A stretch of 8,814 bases of DNA from Bacteroidales bacterium. GTDB lineage: Bacteria; Bacteroidota; Bacteroidia; Bacteroidales; Paludibacteraceae. Position 1 is the first letter of the stretch; each line of letters opens with the position of its first letter. This document shows, one piece after another, positions 1 to 6,688 of this stretch. The stretch covers positions 1 through 8,814 of the forward strand of contig SFDZ01000036.1 in the NCBI GenBank assembly GCA_004557405.1, given 5' to 3'. The notes beneath the pieces are model-generated. The model was not told the DNA's origin. It saw nothing but the letters and a program-made list of their open reading frames with translations, and did not search any database. Both the position numbers and the translations under genes were made by a program.

Positions 1-99
1 GCCTTCGAAAAGGCTGTCGAGGGCGATAACTTTCTGTGGGTTCTGCGATAAAGCATAGTCTATCGTTGCTTGATTTGCCGAGTCGAGGAGCAGTATCAG
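1..99. repeat. 99-bp direct repeat, copy 1
   Basis: Bases 1-99 are identical to 478-576 (offset 477). The identity ends sharply at base 99/100. It may extend left of the window, which cannot be seen. On the minus strand it encodes the methyltransferase C-terminal segment LILLLDSANQATIDYALSQN and onward, although the upstream ATPase enters it in a different frame. A repeat of exactly 99 bases starting at the first base of the window is also what a de Bruijn assembly with k=99 would leave at a contig end. Confidence 0.95.
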
Positions 100-397
100 A
101 GGCTCCCCATACATCCGTAATATGCTTATCTACTAACATCTCAACTACAAACTCCATTTCTGAAGCACATTCCCCATTATCATATTGCGTAAATAATTCA
201 TGCATTTCACCCCGTTGCTCCTCACGGAATGCCGTGTGAATTTTATCCACTTCTGCAAGACGTGAAAGTAATCTCAGAGCATCAAACAAATTACTCTTTC
301 CTGCAGCATTTGCCCCAGCAATAATTGTCAAAGGAGTGAATTCCATTTCAAAGTTTTGAAATGATTTGAAACCGTTAATTTTGATGTATGTAATCAT
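1..397 (-). CDS. AAA ATPase, N-terminal part, fused out of family into a mod-derived repeat
   Basis: The protein begins MITYIKINGFKSF at the ATG at 397-395, with an AGGA-type ribosome binding site just upstream (complement of 402-405). Around residues 21-31 it has a clear Walker A, IIAGANAAGKSN. This N-terminus (first strand, KSF, then GxxxxGKS) is typical of the SMC/RecF/OLD-like AAA_21 ATPases found in many defence operons, where ATP hydrolysis drives an attached effector. It starts 11 bp after the stop of the mod C-terminal piece, so it probably shares mod's transcript. Only about the first 99 codons (100-397) look native. At base 99 the frame enters the 99-bp mod repeat in a frame that is not the methyltransferase frame, giving DTAPRLGKSSNDRL and similar sequence. 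It stays open to the window edge. Walker B and the C-terminal domains are not present, so the gene is truncated, chimeric or misassembled. Family assignment is confident. The specific defence system is not identified. Confidence 0.7.
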   Translation of the reverse strand, partial: MITYIKINGFKSFQNFEMEFTPLTIIAGANAAGKSNLFDALRLLSRLAEVDKIHTAFREEQRGEMHELFTQYDNGECASEMEFVVEMLVDKHITDVWGASDTAPRLGKSSNDRLCFIAEPTESYRPRQPFRR

Positions 398-408
398 AGT
401 TTCCTATT

Positions 409-576
409 TTATATCGTTTTAAAATTAATACCGGCGTCGCGGAACTGGAGGGCGGTGTTGGTTTTTAGTTGGTCGTTGCCTTCGAAAAGGCTGTCGAGGG
501 CGATAACTTTCTGTGGGTTCTGCGATAAAGCATAGTCTATCGTTGCTTGATTTGCCGAGTCGAGGAGCAGTATCAG
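409..576 (-). pseudogene. mod: C-terminal 55 codons of the type III Mod methyltransferase, out of frame with the main gene
   Basis: Read from 576 down to the TAA at 409-411, this frame gives LILLLDSANQ, then KVIALDSLFEGNDQLKTNT, then a final DAGINFKTI. This is the characteristic end of type III restriction-modification Mod proteins: an LD..F.GNDQLKTN block and a terminal FKT. The main mod frame stops at 573-575, so the two pieces overlap by a few bases in different frames. About 10 bases or fewer, in a number equal to 1 modulo 3, seem to be missing at the joint, because the usual short linker between the YxIN and LILLLD segments is absent. The piece has no start codon of its own and is unlikely to be translated alone without frameshifting. 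Identification is confident. Whether the break is real is not. Confidence 0.8.
478..576. repeat. 99-bp direct repeat, copy 2
   Basis: This is identical to 1-99. It lies within the C-terminal coding part of mod. Its right boundary (576/577) coincides exactly with the point where the mod reading frame breaks. Its left side continues into the true mod 3' end and stop at 409, so this copy looks like the native location of the sequence. Confidence 0.95.
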
Positions 577-2300
577 TTGATATTATAGCAGCCTTGTTCG
601 TGGCGAATGGTGCTATTGAGGTTCTTGCCATTCTTGAGCAGGAGTTCGTACACCATATTATCCGTTGTTGAATTCTCCGCCACGGGATTCAGGAAGTCTA
701 TCGTTTGCTGTTTCCACTGCTCTTGGTCCGTGCCGTGAATCTCACGCCACTCCTTGAAGTTACTATCCGACAAACGGAATACCTTAAAGCCAAGGTCGGG
801 CATAGCGTTTTGGGACGCATCATCAAACGATAGTTGCCCTTGTTGTTTGGCTTGATCTGTTTCTACCTCGGCACGGATTTTCGCGCTTGCACGGCGGATG
901 CGCTCTTTGGAAATGTCTGCAATGGTGCGATAGCCTGCTTTGTATGCCTCGCTATTTTCCTCACATAACTCCGGTAACTGCACACAGATAAACTTGCGAT
1001 TGCCTCCATCCTCCTTATTCAGTTGCATGACGGCATGGGCTGTTGTACCGCTACCCGCAAAGAAATCGAGGATGATATCGTCTTCCGGAGAAGTGTCATT
1101 GATTTCTAGACCTAATAAGAATTTTATTAGTTGGACAGGTTTTGAATAATCAAAAGGTAGAGAAGCAAAAAGATTTCTAATATCTTCCGTGCCATTTTGT
1201 GTATATACGTCTGTGTAAAAAGTAGTCGGTTTGCCTCTACGTTCCTTTCCAGACTCATCTATTAGATATTTTTTAGACCGCAAATTATATGAGCCATCTT
1301 TTTGCAGGTTGAATACTACCTCATTATTTTGAATTGCAGCCATCATCTTGTTTTTCTCCCATACCCATTGTTTATTTGGCCAAATTTCTTGTCCTTTATA
1401 CAAAATGGGGTATCTTAAGTTGGGTCTATCTCCAAAAGTTGTAACGGATAAGGGTTGCGTGACATAGCCTCCACGAGTTGCAAATTTTTCATCTTTGGTT
1501 TTATTGTATACCTCTTTTTCTTTTTCCGTTAGTTTCCGAGTGATATTACTAATAGGTTCTTTGGAATATACTAAAATATACTCATGTACTCCTATAAAAC
1601 CATTGGTAAGTGCACCTGATCCAAATTTGTTTTTCCACACAACTTGTGCCACAAAATTTTCTTCTCCGAAAATCTCGTTCATGAGCAGTCGGAGGTTGTG
1701 GACTTCGTTGTCATCAATAGAGATAAAGATAACGCCGTCTTCACGGAGCAGGCTCTTGGCGAGGTAGAGGCGGGGCATCATCATGCTGAGCCAGTTGCTG
1801 TGGTATTGTCCGTTCTCCTTGCTGTTCTTGCGGAACATCCCGTCCCTCGTCATATACCCATCCTCATCCTTATCACCCACACGGCGCAAGTATGCTTCTT
1901 TCGTCTCGGAAAACTTGTCGGGATAGATAAACGAATCGTTACCCGTATTGTAAGGCGGGTCGATATATATCATCTTGATTTTGCCGAAGTAACTTTTTTG
2001 CAACACTTTCAGCACCTCCATATTTTCGCCCTCGATGAAGATATTCTGCGTAGTATCAAAATCAACAGACTCTTCTCTACACGGCACCAACGTGGCAGAT
2101 GACGGACGTTGCATAACGCGGAAAGCATCCGACTTGCCCGCCCAATTGAGCACATACCGCTCGTTGGAGAAATCCACACTCTCTCCCAGCGTTGCTTTCA
2201 GTTTCTCCCAATCGATTTTGCCTTCGTCAAAGACTTCGGGCATCAATGCGCGTAAGGCGTTGATTTTTTCATCGATAGGAGATTGAGATGAACCGTTCAT
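573..2300 (-). CDS. mod: Type III restriction-modification DNA adenine methyltransferase (Mod), frame-broken near the C-terminus
   Basis: This 575-residue product opens with the family's N-terminal helix (MPEVFDEGKIDWEKLKATLG, residues 20-39). It then has IYIDPPYNTG with the DPPY catalytic motif at 114-117, and after a long central target-recognition region the SAM-binding motif LDFFAGSGTT at 411-420. DPPY before FxGxG is the beta-class order of N6-adenine methyltransferases such as EcoP15I Mod. The enzyme methylates adenine in an asymmetric site and normally partners a Res helicase-nuclease, which is not in this window. The frame stops early (after GCYNIN), and the remaining ~55 residues follow at 409-576 in another frame. 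An intact protein would be about 630-635 residues. The ATG at 2300 fits the family start and lies 39 bp after sufB, so co-transcription with sufB is possible. The central part is much more AT-rich than the flanks. Catalytic motifs look intact, but the lost C-terminus probably affects folding or Res interaction. Confidence 0.88.
   Translation of the reverse strand: MNGSSQSPIDEKINALRALMPEVFDEGKIDWEKLKATLGESVDFSNERYVLNWAGKSDAFRVMQRPSSATLVPCREESVDFDTTQNIFIEGENMEVLKVLQKSYFGKIKMIYIDPPYNTGNDSFIYPDKFSETKEAYLRRVGDKDEDGYMTRDGMFRKNSKENGQYHSNWLSMMMPRLYLAKSLLREDGVIFISIDDNEVHNLRLLMNEIFGEENFVAQVVWKNKFGSGALTNGFIGVHEYILVYSKEPISNITRKLTEKEKEVYNKTKDEKFATRGGYVTQPLSVTTFGDRPNLRYPILYKGQEIWPNKQWVWEKNKMMAAIQNNEVVFNLQKDGSYNLRSKKYLIDESGKERRGKPTTFYTDVYTQNGTEDIRNLFASLPFDYSKPVQLIKFLLGLEINDTSPEDDIILDFFAGSGTTAHAVMQLNKEDGGNRKFICVQLPELCEENSEAYKAGYRTIADISKERIRRASAKIRAEVETDQAKQQGQLSFDDASQNAMPDLGFKVFRLSDSNFKEWREIHGTDQEQWKQQTIDFLNPVAENSTTDNMVYELLLKNGKNLNSTIRHEQGCYNIN
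1141..1680 (-). other. AT-rich target-recognition region of mod
   Basis: This central part of mod (about residues 207-386, between DPPY and FxGxG) is where beta-class methyltransferases hold the target-recognition domain. Hand counts give about 30% G+C for 1141-1200 and 1501-1560 and 33% for 1381-1440. Flanking conserved parts are 62% (1741-1800) and 53% (841-900). This fits recombinational exchange of the specificity domain. Confidence 0.6.
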
Positions 2301-2339
2301 ATTGATATTCTTACTTAATTTTGCTACTAAAGTTATTTT

Positions 2340-3788
2340 TTATCCCACGCTGTTTTCCAGCGAAATTTGCAGCAGTTTCTGCGCTTCGACGGCAAATTCC
2401 ATCGGCAATTTGTTCAACACCTCTTTGGCGTAGCCGTTCACTATCAGGCCGATGGCATCCTCGGTGCCGATGCCGCGCTGGTTGCAGTAGAAGAGTTGGT
2501 CTTCGCTGATTTTGCTGGTGGTGGCTTCGTGTTCCACGATGGCGCTGTTGTTGCGTATGTCCATGTACGGAAACGTGTGCGCGCCGCAATGGTCGCTCAG
2601 CAACAGGCTGTCGCACTGCGAGAAGTTGCGCACGCCGTCGGCAGCCGGCATCACTTGCACCAGTCCGCGATACGAGTTCTGGCTGCTGCCGGCCGAAATG
2701 CCTTTCGACACGATGCGGCTGCGCGAGTTGCGCCCGATGTGAATCATCTTGGTGCCGGTGTCGGCTTGCTGGTAGTTGTTGGTTACCGCCACCGAATAGA
2801 ATTCGCCTACCGAGTTGTTGCCTTTCAGAATGCAACTCGGGTATTTCCATGTGATGGCCGAACCGGTTTCGACTTGCGTCCACGATATTTTCGAGTTGTC
2901 GCCCTTGCAGATGGCGCGTTTGGTTACAAAGTTGTAGATGCCGCCTTTGCCGTTTTTGTCGCCGGGGTACCAATTCTGCACGGTCGAGTATTTCACTTCG
3001 GCGTTGTTCATCACCACAATCTCCACGATGGCGGCGTGCAGTTGGTTCTCGTCGCGCATCGGGGCGGTGCAGCCTTCGAGGTACGACACATAGGCATCGT
3101 CGTCGCACACGATGAGCGTGCGTTCAAATTGTCCGGTTTGTGCTGCGTTGATGCGGAAATAGGTCGATAGTTCCATCGGGCAGCGTACGCCTTTCGGTAT
3201 GTAAACGAACGATCCGTCGGAGAATACGGCGCTGTTCAGTGCGGCAAAAAAGTTGTCGGCGTAGGGCACCACCGACCCGAGATATTGGCGCACAAGGTCG
3301 GGGTGGTCTTTCACGGCTTCGCTGATGGAGCAGAATATGATGCCTTTTTCGGCGAGTGTTTCGCGATAGGTGGTTTTCACGCTCACACTGTCCATCACTG
3401 CATCGACAGCCATGCCGGCCAGCGCTTGGCGCTCTTCGAGCGGAATGCCGAGTTTGTCGAAGGTGTTTATCAGTTCGGGATCGACTTCGTCGGGCGATTT
3501 GGGTGCATTTTTGCGCGGTGCGGCGTAGTAGGCTATTTGTTGGTAGTCTATTTCGGGAATGTCGAGATGCGCCCATGTGGGCATCGATAGGGTGAGCCAA
3601 TGGCGATAGGCTTTCAGCCGAAATTCGAGCAGCCATTCGGGCTCGTTTTTTTTGGCCGAAATGAGGCGCACAACCTCTTCGCTCAATCCGTGTGGAATGA
3701 TTTCGGTTTCGATGTCGGTGGTGAAACCGTATTTGTAGTCCGACTGCGTCAGGTCGTCGATGATTTGATGTGGTTGCTTTTCGGACAT
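2340..3788 (-). CDS. sufB: Fe-S cluster assembly scaffold protein SufB
   Basis: A complete 482-residue SufB, the usual length. SufB forms the SufBC2D scaffold complex in the cytoplasm, accepts sulfur from the SufS desulfurase and builds Fe-S clusters for apo-proteins. Diagnostic segments are FVYIPKGVRCPMELSTYFRI (194-213), SYLEGCTAP with Cys240, SQCDSLLLSDHCGAHTFPY (390-408) with Cys392, and EHEATTSKISEDQLFY (419-434). By motif, Cys240, Cys392 and Glu421 match E. coli SufB Cys254, Cys405 and Glu434, the sulfur-transfer and cluster-assembly residues. The start MSEKQPHQII is chosen because it follows a Bacteroidales-type promoter 24-32 bp upstream, although the frame is open far further upstream. 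In related genomes sufB is normally followed by sufC, sufD and sufS. Here the next gene, 39 bp on, is mod. The protein itself shows no defect. Confidence 0.97.
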   Translation of the reverse strand: MSEKQPHQIIDDLTQSDYKYGFTTDIETEIIPHGLSEEVVRLISAKKNEPEWLLEFRLKAYRHWLTLSMPTWAHLDIPEIDYQQIAYYAAPRKNAPKSPDEVDPELINTFDKLGIPLEERQALAGMAVDAVMDSVSVKTTYRETLAEKGIIFCSISEAVKDHPDLVRQYLGSVVPYADNFFAALNSAVFSDGSFVYIPKGVRCPMELSTYFRINAAQTGQFERTLIVCDDDAYVSYLEGCTAPMRDENQLHAAIVEIVVMNNAEVKYSTVQNWYPGDKNGKGGIYNFVTKRAICKGDNSKISWTQVETGSAITWKYPSCILKGNNSVGEFYSVAVTNNYQQADTGTKMIHIGRNSRSRIVSKGISAGSSQNSYRGLVQVMPAADGVRNFSQCDSLLLSDHCGAHTFPYMDIRNNSAIVEHEATTSKISEDQLFYCNQRGIGTEDAIGLIVNGYAKEVLNKLPMEFAVEAQKLLQISLENSVG

Positions 3789-3811
3789 AATCGTACACAA
3801 TAATTCAACTT

Positions 3812-3820
3812 GCAAAGGTA
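3812..3820 (-). promoter_or_regulatory. Bacteroidales-type -7 promoter box for sufB
   Basis: On the minus strand this reads TACCTTTGC, an exact match to the Bacteroidota primary sigma factor box TAnnTTTG(C). It sits in an AT-rich patch (3821-3840) between dnaG and sufB. The implied leader is about 15-20 nt before the sufB ATG at 3788. No good TTTG -33 element is visible at the expected spacing. No recognisable iron- or redox-responsive operator was seen. Confidence 0.65.
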
Positions 3821-3895
3821 CGAAAAAATATTGACATTTTGGTTGTTTGCGCGCAGATGGTGTGTTTTTTTTTGCGCGGGGTGCGTCGGGTGTCG

Positions 3896-5887
3896 TCAGA
3901 ATTTGACGATGATGCGCTCGCCGAGTTCTTGTGCGATGCGGGCCTTCAGTTGGTTCAGTTGGGTGATTTTGGTCATCAGGTCGAGCGTTGCTTGCGGGTT
4001 GGCGGCGTTTTTCAGTGCGACTATGGTTTGTGCCAACTCGTCGGTTACGATGAGGTATTTGTATTCGATAATCACTTTGTTGATTTCGTCGGCCATGGTG
4101 CGTTGTCGCTCTTGTTGCTGGCGTGCGTTGCTTATGCTGCTTTGTGTCTCCTTGTCGGCGAACATTTTGCTCAGCAAATAGCGGTCGGCCAGCAGGTCGG
4201 CGGCCAGTTGGCTGATGCGCGGGTCGGCGTGGCGGATGAAGAATTTTGCTGCATCGAAGCCGTTGTCGTGCATGTGGGCGGCTATCTCGTGAATCATGGT
4301 TTGATGCAGCGGGTTCCGTAGTGCGATGTTGTCGGTGTCGATGAGTTGGTTGACGATAAATTCGTTGATGGTCCATGCGTGGTTGTCGTCGTCGGCGAAA
4401 ATCACTTCGTTGCCGTGGCGCAGTGCGCAGTTCAAGATGTATCGTTCCTGTGTATCGAATTTGTCGGGTCCGGTTACAAGGTCGGGTTGGTTGTCGTCGG
4501 GCGCGGCATCTGTGGTTTCGGTGCTTGTTTGCTCGTCTGCTCTCTGTTGCTTTTCTTGCTCTTTTTTGCGTTTGTTGTCTCGCACTTTGTTTGTTTGGCG
4601 CAGCAGCATCTCTTCGCTCAATGCCAATAGTTGTGCGCACTGTTTGATGTATTCGGCCAAGAGTATGTTGTTGTTTATCAGCGCAAGTGCCGGCGTCAGT
4701 TGCTCGGTGATGAGTTGCGATTTTTTGATAGGGTCGTTGGCTGTGGTGGCTATTTTTTGGCAGATGTATGTGGCAAAGTCTATCTTGTGTTGCGCTATGT
4801 AGTCGATGAATGCGTTGGCGTTGTTTTGGCGTGCAAAACTGTCGGGGTCTTCGCCTTCGGGCAGGCGCACCACGTGTACGTTCATGCCTTCGGCGAGGGC
4901 TACGCTGATGGCTGTGTCGGTGTATTTTTCGCCGGCGGCGTCGGTGTCGTACATCAGTATGATGTTTGCCGTGAACCGATGCAGCAGGTGTGCCTGTGCC
5001 TCTTTCAGGCCGCTGCCGCCCGAGCAGGCCACTACGTTGGCCACGCCGCATTGGTGCATCGATATGACGTCGGTTTGTCCTTCGACTATATAGACGCAGT
5101 CGGCTTTGGTGATGGCGTTTTTGGCTTGGAATATGCCGAATAGTTCGTTGCTCTTGACAAAGAGTGGTGTCTCGCTGGTGTTGACATATTTTTGGACAAC
5201 GCCTTTCGTGTCGCGCGACAAGACGCGTCCGGAGAATGCCACCACTTTGCCGCTGACGGTAATCCACGGAAAAATGACGCGGCCGCGAAATGTGTCGTAG
5301 TAGCGTTTTTTCTCGTCGTTGTAGTTGCACACATTGGCCTTTACCATATAGTCGAGGCTGTAGTTTTGGGCGTTGGCTGCACCGACGAGCGTGTCCCACG
5401 CGTCCGGCGCGTAACCGATGCGGAATTTGCGTATGATGTCGTCGCTGAAACCGCGTTCGCGCAGATAACTCATGCCTACCGATTGACCTTCGTCGGTGTT
5501 GTGCAGTGTCTCTTCGAAAAATTTGGCAGCGAACTCGGTTACTGTCTGTAGGCTTTCGCGCTCTTTTTCTTGTTGCTTTTCGTCGTCGGTTTGTTCGCGT
5601 TCCTGTATCTCGATGTGGTATTTTTTTGCCAACAGGCATAGTGCATCGTGGTAGGTTAAATGCTCGTGCTCCATGACGAACTGCACGGCGTTGCCGCCTT
5701 TGCCGCAACCGAAACATTTGAATATGCCTTTTGCCGGCGACACGCTGAACGAGGGCGTCTTCTCGTTGTGAAACGGGCAGACTCCCCACCAATTGGCACC
5801 GCGCTTTTTCAGCGTCATGTAGTCGGACACCACGTCCACTATCTGGGCGGCGTCCATTATGCGGGCTATGGTCGATTGGTCTATCAT
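3896..5887 (-). CDS. dnaG: DNA primase DnaG
   Basis: A full-length 663-residue bacterial primase, which makes RNA primers for the replication fork together with the DnaB helicase. The N-terminal CHC2 zinc finger is intact: Cys37-x2-His40, then Cys58-x2-Cys61, within VCPFHNEKTPSFSVSP and KCFGCGKGGN. The catalytic core follows, with RGRVIFPW (201-208). The TOPRIM fold has IVEGQTDVISMHQ (catalytic Glu269), the SGGSG turn (289-293) and MYDTDAAG (Asp314, Asp316), where YDGDAAG is more usual. A highly charged linker rich in K, E and Q (about 430-470) leads to the helical C-terminal helicase-binding domain (about 475-663). The start MIDQSTIARIMDAA matches the family start. It is divergent from the folate gene, with about 100 bp between the two starts. 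sufB follows 107 bp downstream with its own promoter, so the two need not form one operon. Confidence 0.97.
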   Translation of the reverse strand: MIDQSTIARIMDAAQIVDVVSDYMTLKKRGANWWGVCPFHNEKTPSFSVSPAKGIFKCFGCGKGGNAVQFVMEHEHLTYHDALCLLAKKYHIEIQEREQTDDEKQQEKERESLQTVTEFAAKFFEETLHNTDEGQSVGMSYLRERGFSDDIIRKFRIGYAPDAWDTLVGAANAQNYSLDYMVKANVCNYNDEKKRYYDTFRGRVIFPWITVSGKVVAFSGRVLSRDTKGVVQKYVNTSETPLFVKSNELFGIFQAKNAITKADCVYIVEGQTDVISMHQCGVANVVACSGGSGLKEAQAHLLHRFTANIILMYDTDAAGEKYTDTAISVALAEGMNVHVVRLPEGEDPDSFARQNNANAFIDYIAQHKIDFATYICQKIATTANDPIKKSQLITEQLTPALALINNNILLAEYIKQCAQLLALSEEMLLRQTNKVRDNKRKKEQEKQQRADEQTSTETTDAAPDDNQPDLVTGPDKFDTQERYILNCALRHGNEVIFADDDNHAWTINEFIVNQLIDTDNIALRNPLHQTMIHEIAAHMHDNGFDAAKFFIRHADPRISQLAADLLADRYLLSKMFADKETQSSISNARQQQERQRTMADEINKVIIEYKYLIVTDELAQTIVALKNAANPQATLDLMTKITQLNQLKARIAQELGERIIVKF

Positions 5888-5949
5888 ACAGCGATGGCAA
5901 AAATGACGCCACGAAATTAGCGTAAATTTTTTATCTGAGCAAATTTTTG

Positions 5950-5958
5950 TATCTTTGC
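5950..5958 (+). promoter_or_regulatory. Bacteroidales-type -7 promoter box for the cyclo-ligase gene
   Basis: TATCTTTGC matches TAnnTTTG(C) exactly and lies 32 bp before the ATG at 5990 in an AT-rich stretch (5925-5990), which lacks a Shine-Dalgarno, as is usual in this phylum. No clear TTTG -33 element is visible. The same ~100-bp divergent region must also hold the dnaG promoter on the other strand, for which I see only imperfect boxes. Confidence 0.65.
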
Positions 5959-5989
5959 AGATAGTAATTTATCAACTAATTTTCGACAA

Positions 5990-6571
5990 ATGACAACGCT
6001 TGCCGACGAAAAACAATGTTTACGCCATGCGATGCGGCAACTCAAAGCGGCTTTGACGACCGACGAACGGGCGAGGCAATCGGCTTCGGTGGTCGAACAG
6101 TTGCGGCGCGAACCGCTCTTTGTGGCTGCACGGTGCGTGATGTTCTATTGGCCGCTGCCCGACGAGGTGGATATTTGCCCACTGATCGACGAGGCGTTGC
6201 GCAATAAACGCGTGATTCTGCCTGTGGTCGTCGGCGACGATATGCTGCCTGTGGAACTGACCGCAACGACCGTATGGCGGCGTGGCGCGTTCGGCATTAT
6301 GGAGCCGCAGGGCTCTCCTTGCACCGAACCGATCGATTTGATAGTTGTTCCGGGCGTGGCGTTCGATGCTGCCGGGCATCGTATGGGGCGCGGGCGCGGT
6401 TACTACGACCGTTTTCTCGCCGCCATGCCGCAAGTGCCGACTATCGGCGTGGCATTCGATTTTCAGATGGTGCCGCATGTGCCGTACGACAGGTACGATG
6501 TGCCGATGCACAAGGTGTTGGTAAGTTACACAACCCCTAAATCTACCAACCCTCCTAAAGGAGGGCTTTAA
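5990..6571 (+). CDS. 5-formyltetrahydrofolate cyclo-ligase
   Basis: This 193-residue protein of the MTHFS family (E. coli YgfA/Fau type) uses ATP to convert 5-formyl-THF to 5,10-methenyl-THF, recycling a stored folate into one-carbon metabolism. The N-terminal helix with LRHAMRQLKAAL (11-22) is the usual KxxLRxxx start. YWPLPDEVDICPL (53-65) and PGVAFDAAGHRMGRGRGYYD (121-140) are the substrate and nucleotide-binding signatures, and VPMHKVLV (171-178) is the usual C-terminal block. The last residues, from about TTPKSTNPPKGGL, do not look native. They and the TAA stop are encoded inside a 61-bp inverted-repeat element (6533-6593), so the original stop has been replaced. The core is complete, so the enzyme is probably active. 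Confidence 0.94.
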   Translation: MTTLADEKQCLRHAMRQLKAALTTDERARQSASVVEQLRREPLFVAARCVMFYWPLPDEVDICPLIDEALRNKRVILPVVVGDDMLPVELTATTVWRRGAFGIMEPQGSPCTEPIDLIVVPGVAFDAAGHRMGRGRGYYDRFLAAMPQVPTIGVAFDFQMVPHVPYDRYDVPMHKVLVSYTTPKSTNPPKGGL

Positions 6572-6593
6572 GTCCCCTTTGGGATTTAGGGGT
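6533..6593. repeat. 61-bp inverted-repeat (REP/MITE-like) element overlapping the cyclo-ligase 3' end
   Basis: Perfect 11-bp terminal inverted repeats, acccctaaatc (6533-6543) and gatttaggggt (6583-6593), enclose an inner palindrome, ccctcctaaaggaggg (6550-6565), and a smaller tccc/ggga hairpin. It has no coding capacity beyond the tail it lends the gene it sits in. It resembles the small palindromic intergenic repeats that are numerous in many Bacteroidota genomes. No T-tract follows on the plus strand, so it is not an obvious terminator for the cyclo-ligase. Confidence 0.8.
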
Positions 6594-6594
6594 A

Positions 6595-6636
6595 ATAAAA
6601 CAAAACGCGGAGCAAGGAAAACATTCCTCACTCCGC
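6595..6636 (-). terminator. Rho-independent terminator for minus-strand transcripts
   Basis: In minus-strand RNA, GCGGAGUGAGGAA pairs with UUCCUUGCUCCGC around a UGUU loop. This gives a continuous 13-bp stem if two central G-U wobbles are counted (6607-6636). It is followed by the U-rich tract GUUUUGUUUUAUU (6606 down to 6594). On the plus strand those two positions become C/A mismatches and no T-tract follows, so the signal is directional. It would end transcripts from the lipoprotein gene before they run antisense into the cyclo-ligase gene. Confidence 0.8.
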
Positions 6637-6663
6637 ATTCCTAAAATCTGTATTCTATGTTTC

Positions 6664-6682
6664 GGACGCATTCGATGCGTCC
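6664..6682. repeat. Short palindromic repeat, copy A (GGACG family)
   Basis: ggacgcattcgatgcgtcc is a perfect 8-bp stem with a 3-base loop, followed by ctacaa. It shares its ends (ggacg ... cgtccctacaa) and orientation with the palindrome at 7460-7479. It lies between the lipoprotein gene stop and its terminator. Confidence 0.75.
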
Positions 6683-6688
6683 CTACAA

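Noticed and set aside
425..631. A 68-codon minus-strand frame spanning the mod break
   Set aside because: It is a third frame through mod C-terminal DNA with no family character. It matters only because the ATPase enters the repeat copy at 1-99 in the same frame.
2316..2324. TAATTTTGC on the plus strand, matching the -7 promoter consensus
   Set aside because: It would drive transcription antisense to sufB with no gene behind it. In AT-rich intergenic DNA a chance match is likely.
3789..3895. Possible terminator after dnaG (GCGC-containing repeats around an A-run)
   Set aside because: The gcgc motifs are mostly direct repeats with only a 4-base self-complementary core, and there is no properly placed U-tract on the minus strand.
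2340..5912. A 1190-codon open frame on the minus strand covering sufB and, in a second frame, all of dnaG
   Set aside because: The upstream ~700 codons read as low-complexity Arg/His/Thr-rich sequence with no family character, while the overlapping frame is a perfect DnaG. It is a composition effect, and true SufB starts at 3788.
6020..6631. A 203-codon frame antisense to the cyclo-ligase gene
   Set aside because: No family character; it lies fully opposite a well-supported enzyme gene and is a GC-composition shadow.
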